A stretch of DNA of 64,000 nucleotides from Amphibalanus amphitrite (lineage: Eukaryota; Arthropoda; Thecostraca; Balanomorpha; Balanidae): positions 434,001-498,000 of the forward strand of contig NW_024881863.1 in NCBI RefSeq assembly GCF_019059575.1. The letters run 5' to 3'. The notes under the pieces were generated by a model. It saw nothing but the letters and a program-made list of their open reading frames with translations. It was not told the DNA's origin and searched no databases. Both the position numbers and the translations under genes were made by a program. This document shows, one piece after another, positions 10,971 through 22,587 of the stretch. How positions within the stretch are numbered: the first letter of the stretch is position 1; the number at the start of each line of letters is the position of its first letter.

Positions 10971-13124
10971 CACAGCGGTCGCTCTTGCGAAGACTGTCTG
11001 CTCCTCTAGATCAGCAGCGGTGACAGACACACCGACGCCACCTTGCGTTTCCCTTGTGACGGTCGGAGAGGACAGACTCCGGCGCTGGCATCGCGCACGG
11101 GCTGCTCCTAACTCTAGACACTGTCCCACTGTGGTGGAAAGGGCGAGAGAGGGGTTAACACAGAGCAATGCGAGTGGTAGATCCGTATCGCTGGCGGCCG
11201 CGTCATCAAGACTCTGCTGCGCGGGTGGCGAAGACAACAGACAGAAGTGGTGGTAGGGATATCGGACCTGGCCGCAAGGGTAGTGTCTGAAGTCTGACCG
11301 GTGCTGGGGCTAGCCGAGCCGCAGTCGACAGTGGGTGAGGATCAGCCCGTCACCCTGAGGGATACGAAGCCGTGCGGTGGGACTGGTAAATCCAGAGATG
11401 TGTTTCGTGTGTGCGTCTCATCGCTGATCATGGTTTTGTTTTACGCGTTTCGTGTCAGTGTTTTGTTGCGTCAATGTGTGAGAATGTGTCGCTTGTTGGT
11501 GTAATACTTTGAAGCTATTTCTCCTAATGGAAGTGGATGACCCATGAGAAACATTCAGCACTGCTGGCATTGATAGTGAATTCAACTACAGATTACCAAA
11601 TGGCCGAAGCAATCAGCTGCTGCTTGAGTGTTCCCCCAATGACCGTGTATTTTTATGTTTTAACTTATCAGTGACTGATAGCTGTTCTGTCTCTGTTGTT
11701 GTCGATCTGCTTTCTTCGTTTAGTATTCGGAAGGAAAAGCGTTGTTGTTATTGAGTATTCGAAAGGAAAAGCGTCGTTACTGTTGGATTTGCGCAGCAGG
11801 AAACGCAGGATAATATTGCTGGTGAGCTACTCCACCAATCGTCGCTCCCAAAAAGTAAATGTCTGTTTATATTGTAGCTTTCTGTCACAAAGTTTCCCAA
11901 CAAAGACGGCAAAAAGATTTACGTAACATATCAGCCGCAAGACTTAGTACTCAAGTTAACAGCCAAATGCTAAAATCTAGATAATAAACGGTGCTGTATT
12001 CTGACGTGTTAAGTTGGTCATGGACGAATGCTCAATGGTGAACTGTAATCTGACGGGAGCTAAATTGCTAATAGTTGTATCGCGATATGTCGTCTATCGT
12101 GGCTCAGGAAGCCCTAGAACAAATGCGGGGCGATGTGCAAGCTGTTTGACGAATTTGTATTTGCATGCTTAGTTGGCAATAGCGTGTGATTTTCTTCGTT
12201 CTCGCCACAGTTTACATTGTCGCTGCGGCGAGGTGTGCATTGTGATTCGTGCTGGCTTGAAAGTTACTGTATCGCTCTATCTTTCTACTACCGTGTGTGC
12301 GCCTTTTTGAATGGCCTCAGTAATGCTGGCAGGCGACGCCTGATTTTCTAACCTCTGTAGATTGCGCCGCACCACTTTCTCCTTCGCAAACCGATTCGAG
12401 AAACTCGTCAGCTGGTAGCGGACACACTTTACCAGGCGTTCTCCGTGTAATGTGAAGCTGAAGCACGACACTGTTGCTTGTTGGTACACACCAGAGCGGG
12501 ATGAGTGTCGAGTCGATACTCTGGCCTGATGCCGGGATCGAGGCTTCATGTTTCTGTTGATGTGTCTCACAATGTCGCCACAACCGGCACCTAGCGATGG
12601 CTGGGGTTTACATTCCATTGATGACGTTACTCAGCAAATGTGTAATCACTGCACGCTGGTGTGCGTGTGTGCGTGTCAGGTTTGCGCCCTGTTCGTGTGT
12701 TACCGCGGGATGTTTGTGTGTCTGTCTGTGTGTGTATGTGCCCCGATCTCCGGCTGATTGCCGTGGTCCTTACGTCACTGTTATGTCACTGCGTCACTTG
12801 TGTGTCTGCCCGTTTGTCGGCTCACGACCGTTTTCTCTGCACGTCGCCTGGAGTTCACTCGACTGGCAATATATGTGATACGCCGCTGCTATAAATGTGT
12901 TTGCAATGCATACATGGATGAAATGTGAGAGGGTGAGGAATAACATTTTGATGACAGTATAAAATGTGTCACTAGTGCACATACTTGCGAGTTGCGAAGA
13001 ACCAGGGTATGAATGGGATTGAAAAGATCGGAGTATATTTTCGTCCCTGTACTGTACGCCAGTACCTACATACTGACCGCAATGACATTCTTTTGCACTT
13101 TAGGGGCGCGAATGCGTTACATTA
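10970..13124. other. Probable 3' UTR then intergenic sequence
   Basis: No exon with splice support was found. An AATAAA at 11983-11988 is a candidate poly(A) signal for the palmitoyltransferase gene. The rest (12.0-13.1 kb) has GT-rich patches around 12660-12740 and nothing else recognisable. Confidence 0.4.
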
Positions 13125-13987
13125 AAGGTAGTGTGCCAGCTTTCTTGGACCGTATGGAGTTAATGGCCCAGATAAGGAGAACCGGATTTTTAGAACTTAT
13201 CCATACCTTCAAAACTCATGGAAACGTCTTAAATTCTTCAAATTTTGAGTACCCCAGTGCGAAATTCGCCCCGACGGGTTGTCGGTCGTACCCCAACCAC
13301 ATTTCACACCACTATGAACAATAAATGCACACACTGAAATCGCTATTACCGATATGCTCATCCAATCAAGTTTCGATAAACCCGTTCATCATCATCTCCT
13401 GCGGTTTCGAACACGCCTGTTAGGTGGCTTCTGATGCTCGTCGAGGTCGGAATTTCCAAATACGCGTGGTGCGTCGGGCCGCGCGCTCTGACTTCGGCCA
13501 AGAAAAATGCGTCAGCTGATCATTGTCATTTCTGCCACTTGCGTGTGGTGAAATGGGGTCATAACTTATAAGACGGCTTTTTCATATCAATTATTTTACA
13601 TAAAATCAGATTTCAAACCATAAATAATGTTCGACAGCCAAATAAAAGAAACAATACCAATACGGGCTTACAGTTTAAGGCTCGACATTGTGTTGTCTAC
13701 GATTAGACAGCTGATAACTCATTCCCGTACGTCGTATGGTCGTAACACTATAATGACCTTTGCTTATTGTCACAAGTGCGCCGCATTCGCGATTGTTGCC
13801 CGACGCCTGTTTGCAGGTGAGCCCACTACAGTTGTTATACATATCTAAAAACCGAAAAACTTTTAGGCGAAAAAGGCACTATTCCAGGCCCATTTTTGAT
13901 TTTTTTTTGCGATATTAGGTAAAAACAGAAGCTTCTTATCCTAGGAAAAATAAAATGGGAAATCTTTCAAAGGTGGCACACTACCTT
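13125..13987. mobile_element. TA-flanked inverted-repeat element
   Basis: The terminal inverted repeats are AAGGTAGTGTGCCA at 13125 and TGGCACACTACCTT ending at 13987, with a TA on each side (13123-13124 and 13988-13989). The interior has no intact transposase. The 103-codon frame starting at 13013 crosses the left end and so is not a gene. Class: non-autonomous Tc1/mariner-like, by target site only. Confidence 0.7.
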
Positions 13988-13989
13988 TA

Positions 13990-14845
13990 AGCGCTAGTGT
14001 GTGCGAATCAGCAATACCAATAATATCATCAATCATGATGCAGAGGATTAATAAATGGATGCCTTTCTTCTGAGCGAGACATGAAAACCAAAGCAGCTGC
14101 GTCCTAGGCATGCATGAATCTAAACTCAAAACGGCTACCTTTAATCGACAGTTCAATAATTGTCGGGTAAATCGTCAGTCGAAATCAAACTACTGACTTA
14201 AAAATGTTCCTCGCAAGTGCGTTTCGTACAGTAATGCGGCTGGGTTATCGGCCAATGCGTACTTGCAGTCTCTGCGAGAGCCTACTACGGCCGCAGATCA
14301 AACGCCTGAAAGTTAGGCTGTGCCGCAGCGCCTGGCGGCCGAGCGGAACAGTATCCTTGGCTTGGCACAGATAAACGGGAAATGCCTGCAAATGCGTTTC
14401 CGTCGTCTGAAGCCCAACTGATCAGTCCTGGATGACTGCAATGAGGACAACTCGCATCAGATTGCAAATACTTCGCGCGAATTGTTACATTTGACTTGAG
14501 AAACTTTGGAGAGCTATAAGCTGTTGCCACCTTCCTATACCTACCTATTGCACCGCCTTAAATTCGCCAATGTTTGCGCTATTTTGTGCCTATCAACGAT
14601 TATTGGACTGAAAGGCTATATCTTCTTTTATTTGATTAGGACAAAATGAGTTGGTGATATATAACAATGGAATTATGTCAATGAAATACCTATTTATCAT
14701 CACCGCCATGTTGGTAAAATTACCCATGAAAATTTTCAGAATGCCTAACGTTAGTTGATTTTCGCAACACTTCGTTTTCAAAAACAAAACATTAGACTTC
14801 AGACTTGTATTATTGGACAAACAAAATAAATGATAAATCAACATA
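13990..14845. other. Intergenic, 3' flank of the minus-strand small gene
   Basis: Nothing coding was recognised. On the minus strand an AATAAA (14627-14632 in plus coordinates) is a possible poly(A) signal for the gene ending at 14846. Confidence 0.4.
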
Positions 14846-16254
14846 CTAAGGAATGCGAATGAAGCAGAAGTCGAGACCGGTCAGTTGTAGAACGGTTTTG
14901 ACGGTCATTATTCCGGCCACGGATGTGACGATGGGATGGCGGCGGGCGAATACGTGGAGCGAGGCCAGCCACTGAGCAGCCAGGCCGGCAGGAGTTGAAG
15001 CCGTGGACGTGTACTGCTCCTGTGGCTGACCCTCGGTCGGCGCCGCCTGCCGACTGCCCCAGCTCAGCTGGGAGAAATGCCTCCGTTAGGAAAAAAGCAA
15101 CAACAGGGAACGTCATGGCACGCACACGGGATCCACACACAATGAAACTCCGTCAGGATAATTATTTTTGCAATGGACCTGGCTTAAATGTCATTTAATT
15201 TCCCGTCAATTTAAGATTCTCATATTTAACCAACTCAGTCACTGCGTTCAAAATTTTGCAATGCGACGATCTGGTAACCGCCTGTCATTATTGTGGCTGA
15301 AAGGTCTTCCGCTTCCACATGCCTGCTTGACGCCCAAAGCTATATTATTTGGACTCAGGCATCGGTAAAATCCTTTTTGAAAGGATTGCATTCCCAATCC
15401 ACATTCCTAGTGCCGAAGTGGATTGCATTCCTACCCGCAATCCCCTTTTTTCACTTGGATTGTGATCAAATCCGCAATCCTTTTTTGCAATCCTGTTGTA
15501 TTATTATGTGCACTAGTGGATCTGGGGGAGGGAGGGGGGCATAGGGCCGTGCTTCCATCCCCAAATCACCCATTTCTAGTACCTAGTATTGCGAGTAATT
15601 CCTATCTAAGGCACAGGTATTTTATGGGAAATATTTTTGCCTTAAACACCCCCACATTTAAACTTCTACCCAACCACTGTTTTATATTTTTAAAACTCAC
15701 CCTCAAATACGTAATTTTGCCCTTCCTATGTAGTTCATCAGCGTATATTATTTTGAGCGTTTAAATTAAAAGCGTTTAAATTATTTCAAGTTTCGATATA
15801 AAGCCCTTGATAGCAAAGTAGGTACATTAGGCCGATGAAGCCGATCTCATAATTTTCAATCGCAACAAACCATTTCAAAGCACTAATCAAACGCAATCCG
15901 GATTGGATTGCAAAAATTGGAAGTATGATGCAATCCAATCCGCAATCAAATCCTGTTTTTTGGAATGGATTTCAAATCCAGGTGCAATCCACCAAAAAGG
16001 AATGCAATCAGGATTTTGCAATCCTGCAATCACAATCCTACCGATGCCTGTTTGGACTGAAATATCTAACATCTAAGCGGGGCTAACCGACTCACCCAGC
16101 TCTTGGCAGCCGGCTTGATTGGAGCCAACACAGGTGCGTTTTCGTAGCTCGAGACGGCTCCACTCTCGGGGGCTGAAGCGACGGTGGGTCCCAGGTCTCC
16201 AGACAGGTCTTGCCGGGCTGCCTTTGATGCCTTGCTTCGCTTGCGAGGAGGCAT
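14846..16254 (-). CDS. Small two-exon protein, member A of an unrecognised local family
   Basis: Function unknown. Exon 1 is 16254-16096 (53 codons, Lys/Arg-rich start MPPRKRSK) with donor GTGAGT. Exon 2 is 15067-14846 after acceptor TTCTCCCAG. Both junctions are phase 0, giving 126 aa ending at TAG. The first half is polar and low in complexity. The last 40 residues hold a hydrophobic stretch (about residues 100-120) and end with a Q-x2-G-x3-C-F pattern. The same pattern, at the same spacing and distance from the end, occurs in member C at 21965-22587. Exon 2 opens with a Ser-Trp pair, as do members B and C. The intron holds a hAT-like element. Gene status rests on splice fit and similarity to member C, not on a known domain. 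Confidence 0.6.
15356..16050. mobile_element. hAT-like non-autonomous element with GGATTG arrays
   Basis: The 8-bp target duplication TTTGGACT (15348-15355 and 16051-16058) flanks inverted ends CAGGCATCGGTA. An 8-bp duplication with ends starting CAG is the hAT signature. Next to both ends lie many copies of GGATTG/CAATCC (about 15378-15500 and 15893-16038). The centre has no transposase. The element lies in the intron of small gene A. Confidence 0.85.
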
Positions 16255-17688
16255 TTTTCTTAAATCGAGTTAAATAACTGAAGTGTGAAGTGTTATATGA
16301 AAGAAATGTTATATGAATAAAGTGACTTACCAAAACGTAAAAGGTTAAAAAACAAAATGTTACAAGCCCTCCTAAAATTTTGTGTTTTGTAAATAACAAT
16401 TATCTGTCCTTTGAAAAGAGCGTGCGTCTTTCTCGTGCCAAATGTAAATAAACGCTTTCACTTTACTGCATACATGACAATATCCAGATCCAGACGTTTT
16501 TGACACGTTAACTTCTGACGAGCAAAGCACATTGCTTTAGTGCAAATCAAAGGAAGCCTTAATATTGTTTCCGTATTTTTTTCTGTAGCAGTCAGCATCT
16601 AAGAAATGACAAACTGCACGCGTTTGTTGCGTTTTGGGATAGATAGCTTTCCTGTGCTCTTGTGCAAGGGTTGCTAGTGCTACGTTAGATTTGAGCTACA
16701 TTTTGAAACAGTTTTACCATAGTGTAATAAATAACTTATTATTACACGATGGTTACACCTGAATAAAATAAAAAGCACGAAACATAGTTTATGTTTAAAA
16801 CATAAACCTACATACCTGAACTCTGTGAACCAAGCATATAAGTACGCCACTTTAAACAATCAGCAGAAAATGATAGTAGAACTGTGTGTTGAACATACTG
16901 TACGTTTGAACGTTTCTTGTTGCAATGCCATATTTCCGCAGTCTGTTGACCTGACCTGAGGTCACCAAGCTTACAATATTAAATTCACTGTTTTGATGCT
17001 TACTTCGAAAGCTTTAGGAAATTATCATCGGAATCCCTGGCAGGGCGATGTAAAGACATTCCCTATTTACATCCATCATCCTCGATGTTTTAAATGCGTA
17101 CCTATTTATTCCGAAGCCTCGAACGAGTCATGTGTTCATGTTTTACAGAAGCTGACACACTATCTTACACGTAGGTAATACAGCCGGTTTTGGGCTGTGC
17201 CGTTTCCCATAAATCCTCGTGAACTCGGGTTTAAAATTGGTTGTGAACGTTTATTAATTATCACTGCTATAAGTGAACTGTAATTTAGAATATTAGCAGA
17301 GTGCCATGGTCTCAGGAAGCATAGTGATCTATTGCATTATAAATCAATTTATAAACACCACGTAGACACCTGTATGACGATAAGGTTTTTATGCCAGGAA
17401 TAGTTTGCTCGTGTTCAATAAAGGAAATTGGATGTTCAATTCCAGACGTTCTCAAGAAAGGTGCTTGACCGTCAAATGCTCGCGACATCGCGCGGCATCG
17501 GCCTAAATGCAGAAAAGCCTGTGACGCTTAAGTTCATTTTAGTGTCATAAAATTTCAAGTCAATATAAAAAAGCCTTTTGAAATCCAAATTTTAGTAAAG
17601 CTGCGTTTAAATTACCTATCTGAGGTTACTATAAACGGTATCTAAAGAACTAGGCAATCTTCAATATCCCGCGAGCGAACTCTGCAAA
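16255..17688. other. Intergenic between divergent small genes A (-) and B (+)
   Basis: AT-rich sequence of about 1.4 kb separates two divergently transcribed family members, so it could hold both promoters. No TATA box, RNA gene or repeat is clear enough to call. Confidence 0.4.
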
Positions 17689-18336
17689 ATGCCCTGTCGC
17701 GAAAAATGCCCGAGAGCTTCAAGCAGCGATTGTGTGCCACAATGCTCTACCGGGGCTTCACATTGCGATTCCGAGCCATCCTATTTCAGTATGGTGGTTG
17801 ATGCAGCCTCCTCGATGCTTCAAGGCATCGGCCTTGTAGTAAGTACCTATTTATGTGTGCATAAGTGTTTATGATTTTTGTTGCTAGTTGACTTAGGCAC
17901 ATACCTATTTATATTTTTGATAACCTCGTTCTTTTATCTGAATAGGTGTTTAATTGTTGTATATGTATGTTTAAACAAATAATTTCGGAAGTTTTCGATT
18001 TATCGAGTCCAGGTGTTCATCGTTTTCACGGCGCACTTTCACCGTTCTCAGGCGGAGCGTTTCGTGTCGTGGTCGCCGCAGGAGCCGTGTCCCTCCGAGC
18101 CGCCCACCCCAGCCGTTCGCTCGTCGTCCTGTCCTCCTGCCGCTCTGCCGACCTGTCCTCCCGCCACTCTGCCGGCCTGCTCTCCGTCCCCCTGCGAGTC
18201 GCCTCGGCCATGCCCGCCGCCCAAGCCGCAGTCGTGCACCCTGTCAGAATCGCCGCAACGCAGGAAGCGCCGGCAGCGACGCTCCCGGCCCCACCCCGTC
18301 GCCAGGCCGCTCAAGAGCTGCTCCAAAGGGCAGTGA
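17689..18336 (+). CDS. Small two-exon Cys/Pro-rich protein, family member B
   Basis: Function unknown. Exon 1, 17689-17838 (50 codons), starts MPCREKCP, has seven Cys in total if the start is included, and ends with a mildly hydrophobic stretch at donor GTAAGT. Exon 2 most likely starts at 18052 after TTCTCAG and ends at 18336, phase 0, for 144 aa. An alternative acceptor at 18012 is also in frame and would add 13 hydrophobic residues. The 18052 start is preferred because its first residues (AERFVSW) align with exon 2 of member C (IQRMISW). Exon 2 is Pro/Cys/Ser-rich, with repeated Cys-Pro-Pro units, then a basic tail. Unlike A and C it lacks the C-terminal hydrophobic segment and the C-F ending, so it may be shortened. 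Confidence 0.6.
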
Positions 18337-19123
18337 TGACGTGGTTGGACAACGGTTCTGCGTCAACCAGCTGTGTGACGATGATCTATGGCTGTTTCAG
18401 GAATTTGCATGCCAAACTGGATTTTTTAATTTCGCCCTTATAGAGATGTGAGCGATTCAGGATAAATTTTCATAAATTAATTTGTAGATATCTAACGCCT
18501 CTTTATTTCGTGCACCCACACTTTCGACATATATTGGTTTCAAATCACAACGTGAAATATCCCACTGTGAATATACACTTTATAAACACCTGTCTTTATC
18601 TGGCTTCAGTTAGTCTTGAGTATCTTTCAGTTAACAGTCAATCAAAACCCAGAGCTTCGTCCATCTATTGACCAGGCCGAAGGTAACAAATACAGCAATA
18701 CGAATGAGTAATAATGGACCAAACAAACCTAGGGCTTCTATCGCTGTACCTATGCTGACTATAGGGGGCCATTAGCAGTCACATTCAGAGGTAGGTAACT
18801 GTCACGAGCTGACTTGGAACTCTGCTTCAAACCCGATTTTTCCAATACTTGTAGAGGATAGCGCTTGTAGACGTAAAGCGCGTGCTTGAAACGTATTATT
18901 TCAAGTCAGCCATTTCAAAAGTTTAGTCACCAAATTAAATAAGTTGTCCGGCTTTTTGTATTTTGGCAATAAATTTTAAAGGCCATTTTTGAAATGTGAA
19001 ATTTCAGCACTTAGCCAATGCAGTGACGTGTGCACCATCGCACAATTAAATTGATATCGGCATGTAAAAAATAAGTATTTGAGATATCGGCATGATTAAA
19101 TTATCAGTTTTGCGCACCTGAAC
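18337..19123. other. Intergenic between small gene B and the piggyBac element
   Basis: AT-rich sequence with no supported feature. Confidence 0.4.
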
Positions 19124-19127
19124 TTAA

Positions 19128-21830
19128 CCCAGGAACGCCCAACTGGACATTTTTGTCCAACCGTGTCTCTCTGCAGTGCAGGGGACCCACAGCGTGCGAC
19201 AGTGGAGCCATCTTTTAACAGCGGCCGGTACAAGTCGAGAAAGATCCAGCAAAACGTTTTAGAATGATTCCGAGCTTATCGGTCCAGTTTTGAGCGACAC
19301 GTCGAGCAGCCAAGTCGCTCGCTGGATTTAGACCCCAAATCGCGATGACGTCACATGACGAAAGGTAAGATGTCATGGCGCTGGAGTATTAGCCAGGTAA
19401 ATTAACAGTGTATTCATGTTTGGGAGACTTTGTCCCATGTTTTGATGCGCTAGCTTGTTCTCCCAGTTGCGTTGCATGATCATTAGAAAAGAAATTGCAA
19501 AATATGGACAAAATTGTCCACGTGGGCATTGCTGTGTACAAAATAGAGCTGGCTTGCACAAATGCTTATTTGGTATTATCTGTTACAGCACTTTCAATGG
19601 CTCCATTCCTGTTTCAGACACAAGACAAAGACACTGAATGATGTCCTTGACATGGTTGAAGAAGATGCCAGCGGAGATGAAGCGGACATCATCCTCATCC
19701 CTCCAGAAGGTGACGTATCTGACGGCTACTCCGGACCGGAGGACGAAGGCGAGGGCGACCCCGACCATCTTTCTGCCCCCATCCTGAAGTCTGAAGCTGA
19801 ACTTCAGCGTCGCAGGAGTTCAAGGACTGAGACCACTCACCAGCCTACCGCGCGACGTCATCAAGCTCATCACACTGTGACGTGGATGAAGCCAGCGCCT
19901 TCATCGGGAAAGCCTACCAGGCTTTTCCCTGAGGCTAACTTCAGCCAGTTCTCGGGGATGAGTCCAAACGAACTGGTAACACTCTTCCTTGGTGAGGAGA
20001 TCTTCGACCTCACTATCAAGGAGAGCAGCCTCTACGCTCTTCGAAACGGACGCCAAGATCCACAGCTGAGCAGGGAAGACATCGCCATCTTCATCGGCAT
20101 CCTCGTCCTCACTAGCTACCTGACAGCAGTGAACACCAGGTTCTACTGGCAAGAGGCTGCGGACACTCACAATGAGCGCATATGTCAAGCCATGACGCGC
20201 AATCGCTTTGACACGATCAAGCGGAACCTCCACTTCTGCAGCGAGGAAGATCCTGCTGACCGCTACTGGAAGCTCCGTCCGCTCATCAAAATCCTGCAGG
20301 TCAAGTATATGGAGCATTTTGTTCCGCAGCAAGCTATCTCCCACGACGAGGCCATGATCGCCTACTTTGGGCGACACGGTCTGAAACAGGCGATCCGGAA
20401 CAAACCGATCCGTTTCGGATTCAAGGCCTGGGCACAGAACACGCCAGACGGATATCTCCTGGCGTTCGACTTCTATCAAGGAAGGGGAGTCGCGGAGCAC
20501 ACTGACGACAACGTTCAGCTTGTTGGAAAGAGCGGCGCCACCGTGCTCGATCTGCTGGAGCACATGAAGCAGGAGTTCCGCGAGCTGCCCTTCCAGTTCT
20601 TCGTGGACAACTATTTCATGTCCATCCCCCTGATGCAGGAGATGACGAAGAGAGGATACGACGTGACAGGCACGATCCGGGAGAACCGCATCCCTGGCAC
20701 GACTGGCCTCAGTGCGACGAAGGAGTTTAGGAAGAAGGAACGAGGCATGCACCAGGCTGTCACCAGTCGGGACGGGAACGTGATTCTCGTCAGGTGGCAA
20801 GACAATGCACCCGTCACTCTGGCCTCGACATGCTACGGCGATGTTCCCCCAGGCAAGGTGCGCCGTTACAGCCGTGTGCAGAAGCGACATGTGGAAGTTG
20901 ACCGCCCTCATGTTGTCGGGAAGTACAACGAGATGATGGGCGGAACTGACAGGATGGATCAAAATGTCAACCACTGCAGGATCGCCGTCAAGGGCAAGAA
21001 GTGGTGGTGGCCGATCTTCACATGGCTTGTGGACACGGCAGTCCACAACGCCTGGCGTCTACTGCCGCGCTGGCGGCACGATGACTTATGTCCAGTTCCG
21101 TCGCGAGTACGCCTGCACCATCCTGCGACGATGGGCCAGGGGAAGCAAGCCCATGATGAACCGCAACCTTGCGGCTCCAGGATCCGAGGCCATCCGCTTC
21201 GACGGGATGGGACACATCATCATCAAGGCCCCGTCACGGGGGACCTGCCGGAATGAAGGCTGCACGGCGAAGGTGGGAACCAAGTGCGTGAAGTGTGCTG
21301 TGTTCCTGTGCGTCAACTGCTTCGCCGGCTTCCATGGCGTCGCCCAGTGAAAAGATGTTCAGGCTTCCACTGGTGGACGCCCGGCGATACCCCTGCCAAG
21401 CAGCGACAGTGCTGATGGCCCCAATTTGGGATTTGTCTCAGTTTGCTGCTTGATCTTAAATTCGTTGATTGATAATCTGGAGTGGCTGGATGTCACCGGT
21501 GTGTTGACAACATGAGCATGGAGAGCAAGTTGACAAGGAGAGCATGTTGACACTCTGGTTGATTTTTTAGAAATACACTTGCTTTTTAGCTGAATGGAGT
21601 TTTTTTACAGAAAACTTAAGTGGTCTGGTGTGGTTTGATCTAATCTTCCGCAAAGCACCATTTTTGTACATGGTAATGCCCATCTGGACATTTATGTCCA
21701 GTGCTATATGTCGAAAACTACAAAAGGTACAGTGATAATTTCTTCGGCTGTTTACAACACTAGTATAGGGGGGCAAACATGTGAATTTTCTTTGGAATCG
21801 GAAAACTTTTTTTCTCTGGGCACTGGGGGG
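19128..21830 (+). mobile_element. piggyBac element, full length
   Basis: The TTAA target site is present on both sides (19124-19127 and 21831-21834). The ends are short inverted repeats beginning CCC and carrying GCCCA at matching positions. Just inside each end is a small palindrome, GGACATTTTTGTCC near 19144 and GGACATTTATGTCC near 21684. These are candidate transposase-binding or hairpin sites. At 2.7 kb it matches complete piggyBac elements. It lies between small genes B and C. Confidence 0.9.
19345..21350 (+). pseudogene. piggyBac transposase, spliced, with one frameshift
   Basis: A DDD-type cut-and-paste transposase. A tiny first exon, 19345-19364 (M-T-S-H-D-E plus AG), has donor GTAAGA. 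It fits phase 2 to the acceptor TTTCAG ending at 19617, which restores Arg and continues into the acidic N-terminus. The catalytic core is clear: ISHDEAMIAYFGRHG holds the first Asp, FFVDNYF the second, and EMMGGTDRMD the family-typical third-Asp block. Near 21056-21062 the frame shifts by one. The C-terminal part continues in another frame to TGA at 21348-21350, including FRREYACTILRRW and the Cys-rich zinc-binding domain (C-x4-C ... C-x2-C ... C-x2-C ... H). The unshifted frame stops at 21256 and lacks that domain, so the copy is probably defective unless the shift is an assembly error. Confidence 0.85.
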
Positions 21831-21964
21831 TTAAATACATAACTCGGTGATTGCATTTTACTAAAGATTATATTGTACCTTCTACTACCAAAACGTTATC
21901 CTGAGAATAAGTGAGACATCTCATTTGATTTTTGACTTAAGTCAAGTTTTTCGTGCCGTTGAAA

Positions 21965-22587
21965 ATGCCGTGTCGTCGAACCGTGGTGAGATGCACAAAG
22001 AAAACAATAAGTTGTCCGGTGCCTGCTCGAAGAAACTGTGAATCTTTCTTTGTCACTGCAATCCTTGGCGTGCAAAATGTGGTAAGTTAACTTTTTACGG
22101 TTAACATTTTAAGGGGAACCCTATAAGTCAACGGATGGTACTCAGACCATCCCTGATAATCCCGTCATCCAACCTTTTGCGTTGCATGCGGACCTAAGTC
22201 ACCCGACGGAAATTGTTAAATGTTTCGGTTTGTTGTAACAGAAGAGGACATTTGGGTTATGTAGCCTGGGGAATATGCAGGCTGCATGCAGGTTTTATCT
22301 GGATTCACAAGCCGTTGTGGCGTTTCCAGATTCAGCGTATGATCAGCTGGTGTCCGCCCGAGTGTCCGGCCGAACCGGCTTCCTCCGCCGACTCAGACTG
22401 CGAGCCTGCAGAGGAGGTGCCCGGCTGCAACTGTCCGCCCAACCCGGCCAAATACCTGCGCCGCCTCTGGAAGATCCAGGAGAAGATCATGTGCGCTCCG
22501 GCCACCCGCGTGGTGGTAGCACTGCTCGCCTGCCGCGCACTCCTTCAGACGCTCGGCGTCAAGGTCTGCTTCATGAACTCAATGTGA
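21965..22587 (+). CDS. Small two-exon Cys-rich protein, family member C
   Basis: Function unknown. Exon 1 is 21965-22081 (39 codons, start MPCRRTVVRC, donor GTAAGT). Exon 2 is 22330-22587 after acceptor TTTCCAG. Phase 0, 124 aa. Exon 2 begins IQRMISW, then a Cys/Pro/Glu-rich segment with CPPECP and CNCPPNP. The C-terminal region has a hydrophobic helix (about residues 98-115) ending with Q-x2-G-x3-C-F plus four residues. Exon structure, MPCR start, Ser-Trp pair and C-terminal pattern link it to genes A (14846-16254) and B (17689-18336). It is convergent with TMIE, whose stop is about 1 kb downstream on the other strand. A membrane-anchored or tail-anchored protein is possible; this is inference. 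Confidence 0.6.

Noticed and set aside
10872-11237. Minus-strand frame of 121 codons with a Ser-Leu run
   Set aside because: The run is the AG microsatellite. The remainder has no conserved motif or splice signal.
13013-13324. 103-codon plus-strand frame
   Set aside because: It crosses the left end of the TA-flanked element at 13125 and has no splice or family support.
19901-21046. 381-codon minus-strand frame opposite the transposase
   Set aside because: It is an antisense shadow of the piggyBac transposase with no independent domain.
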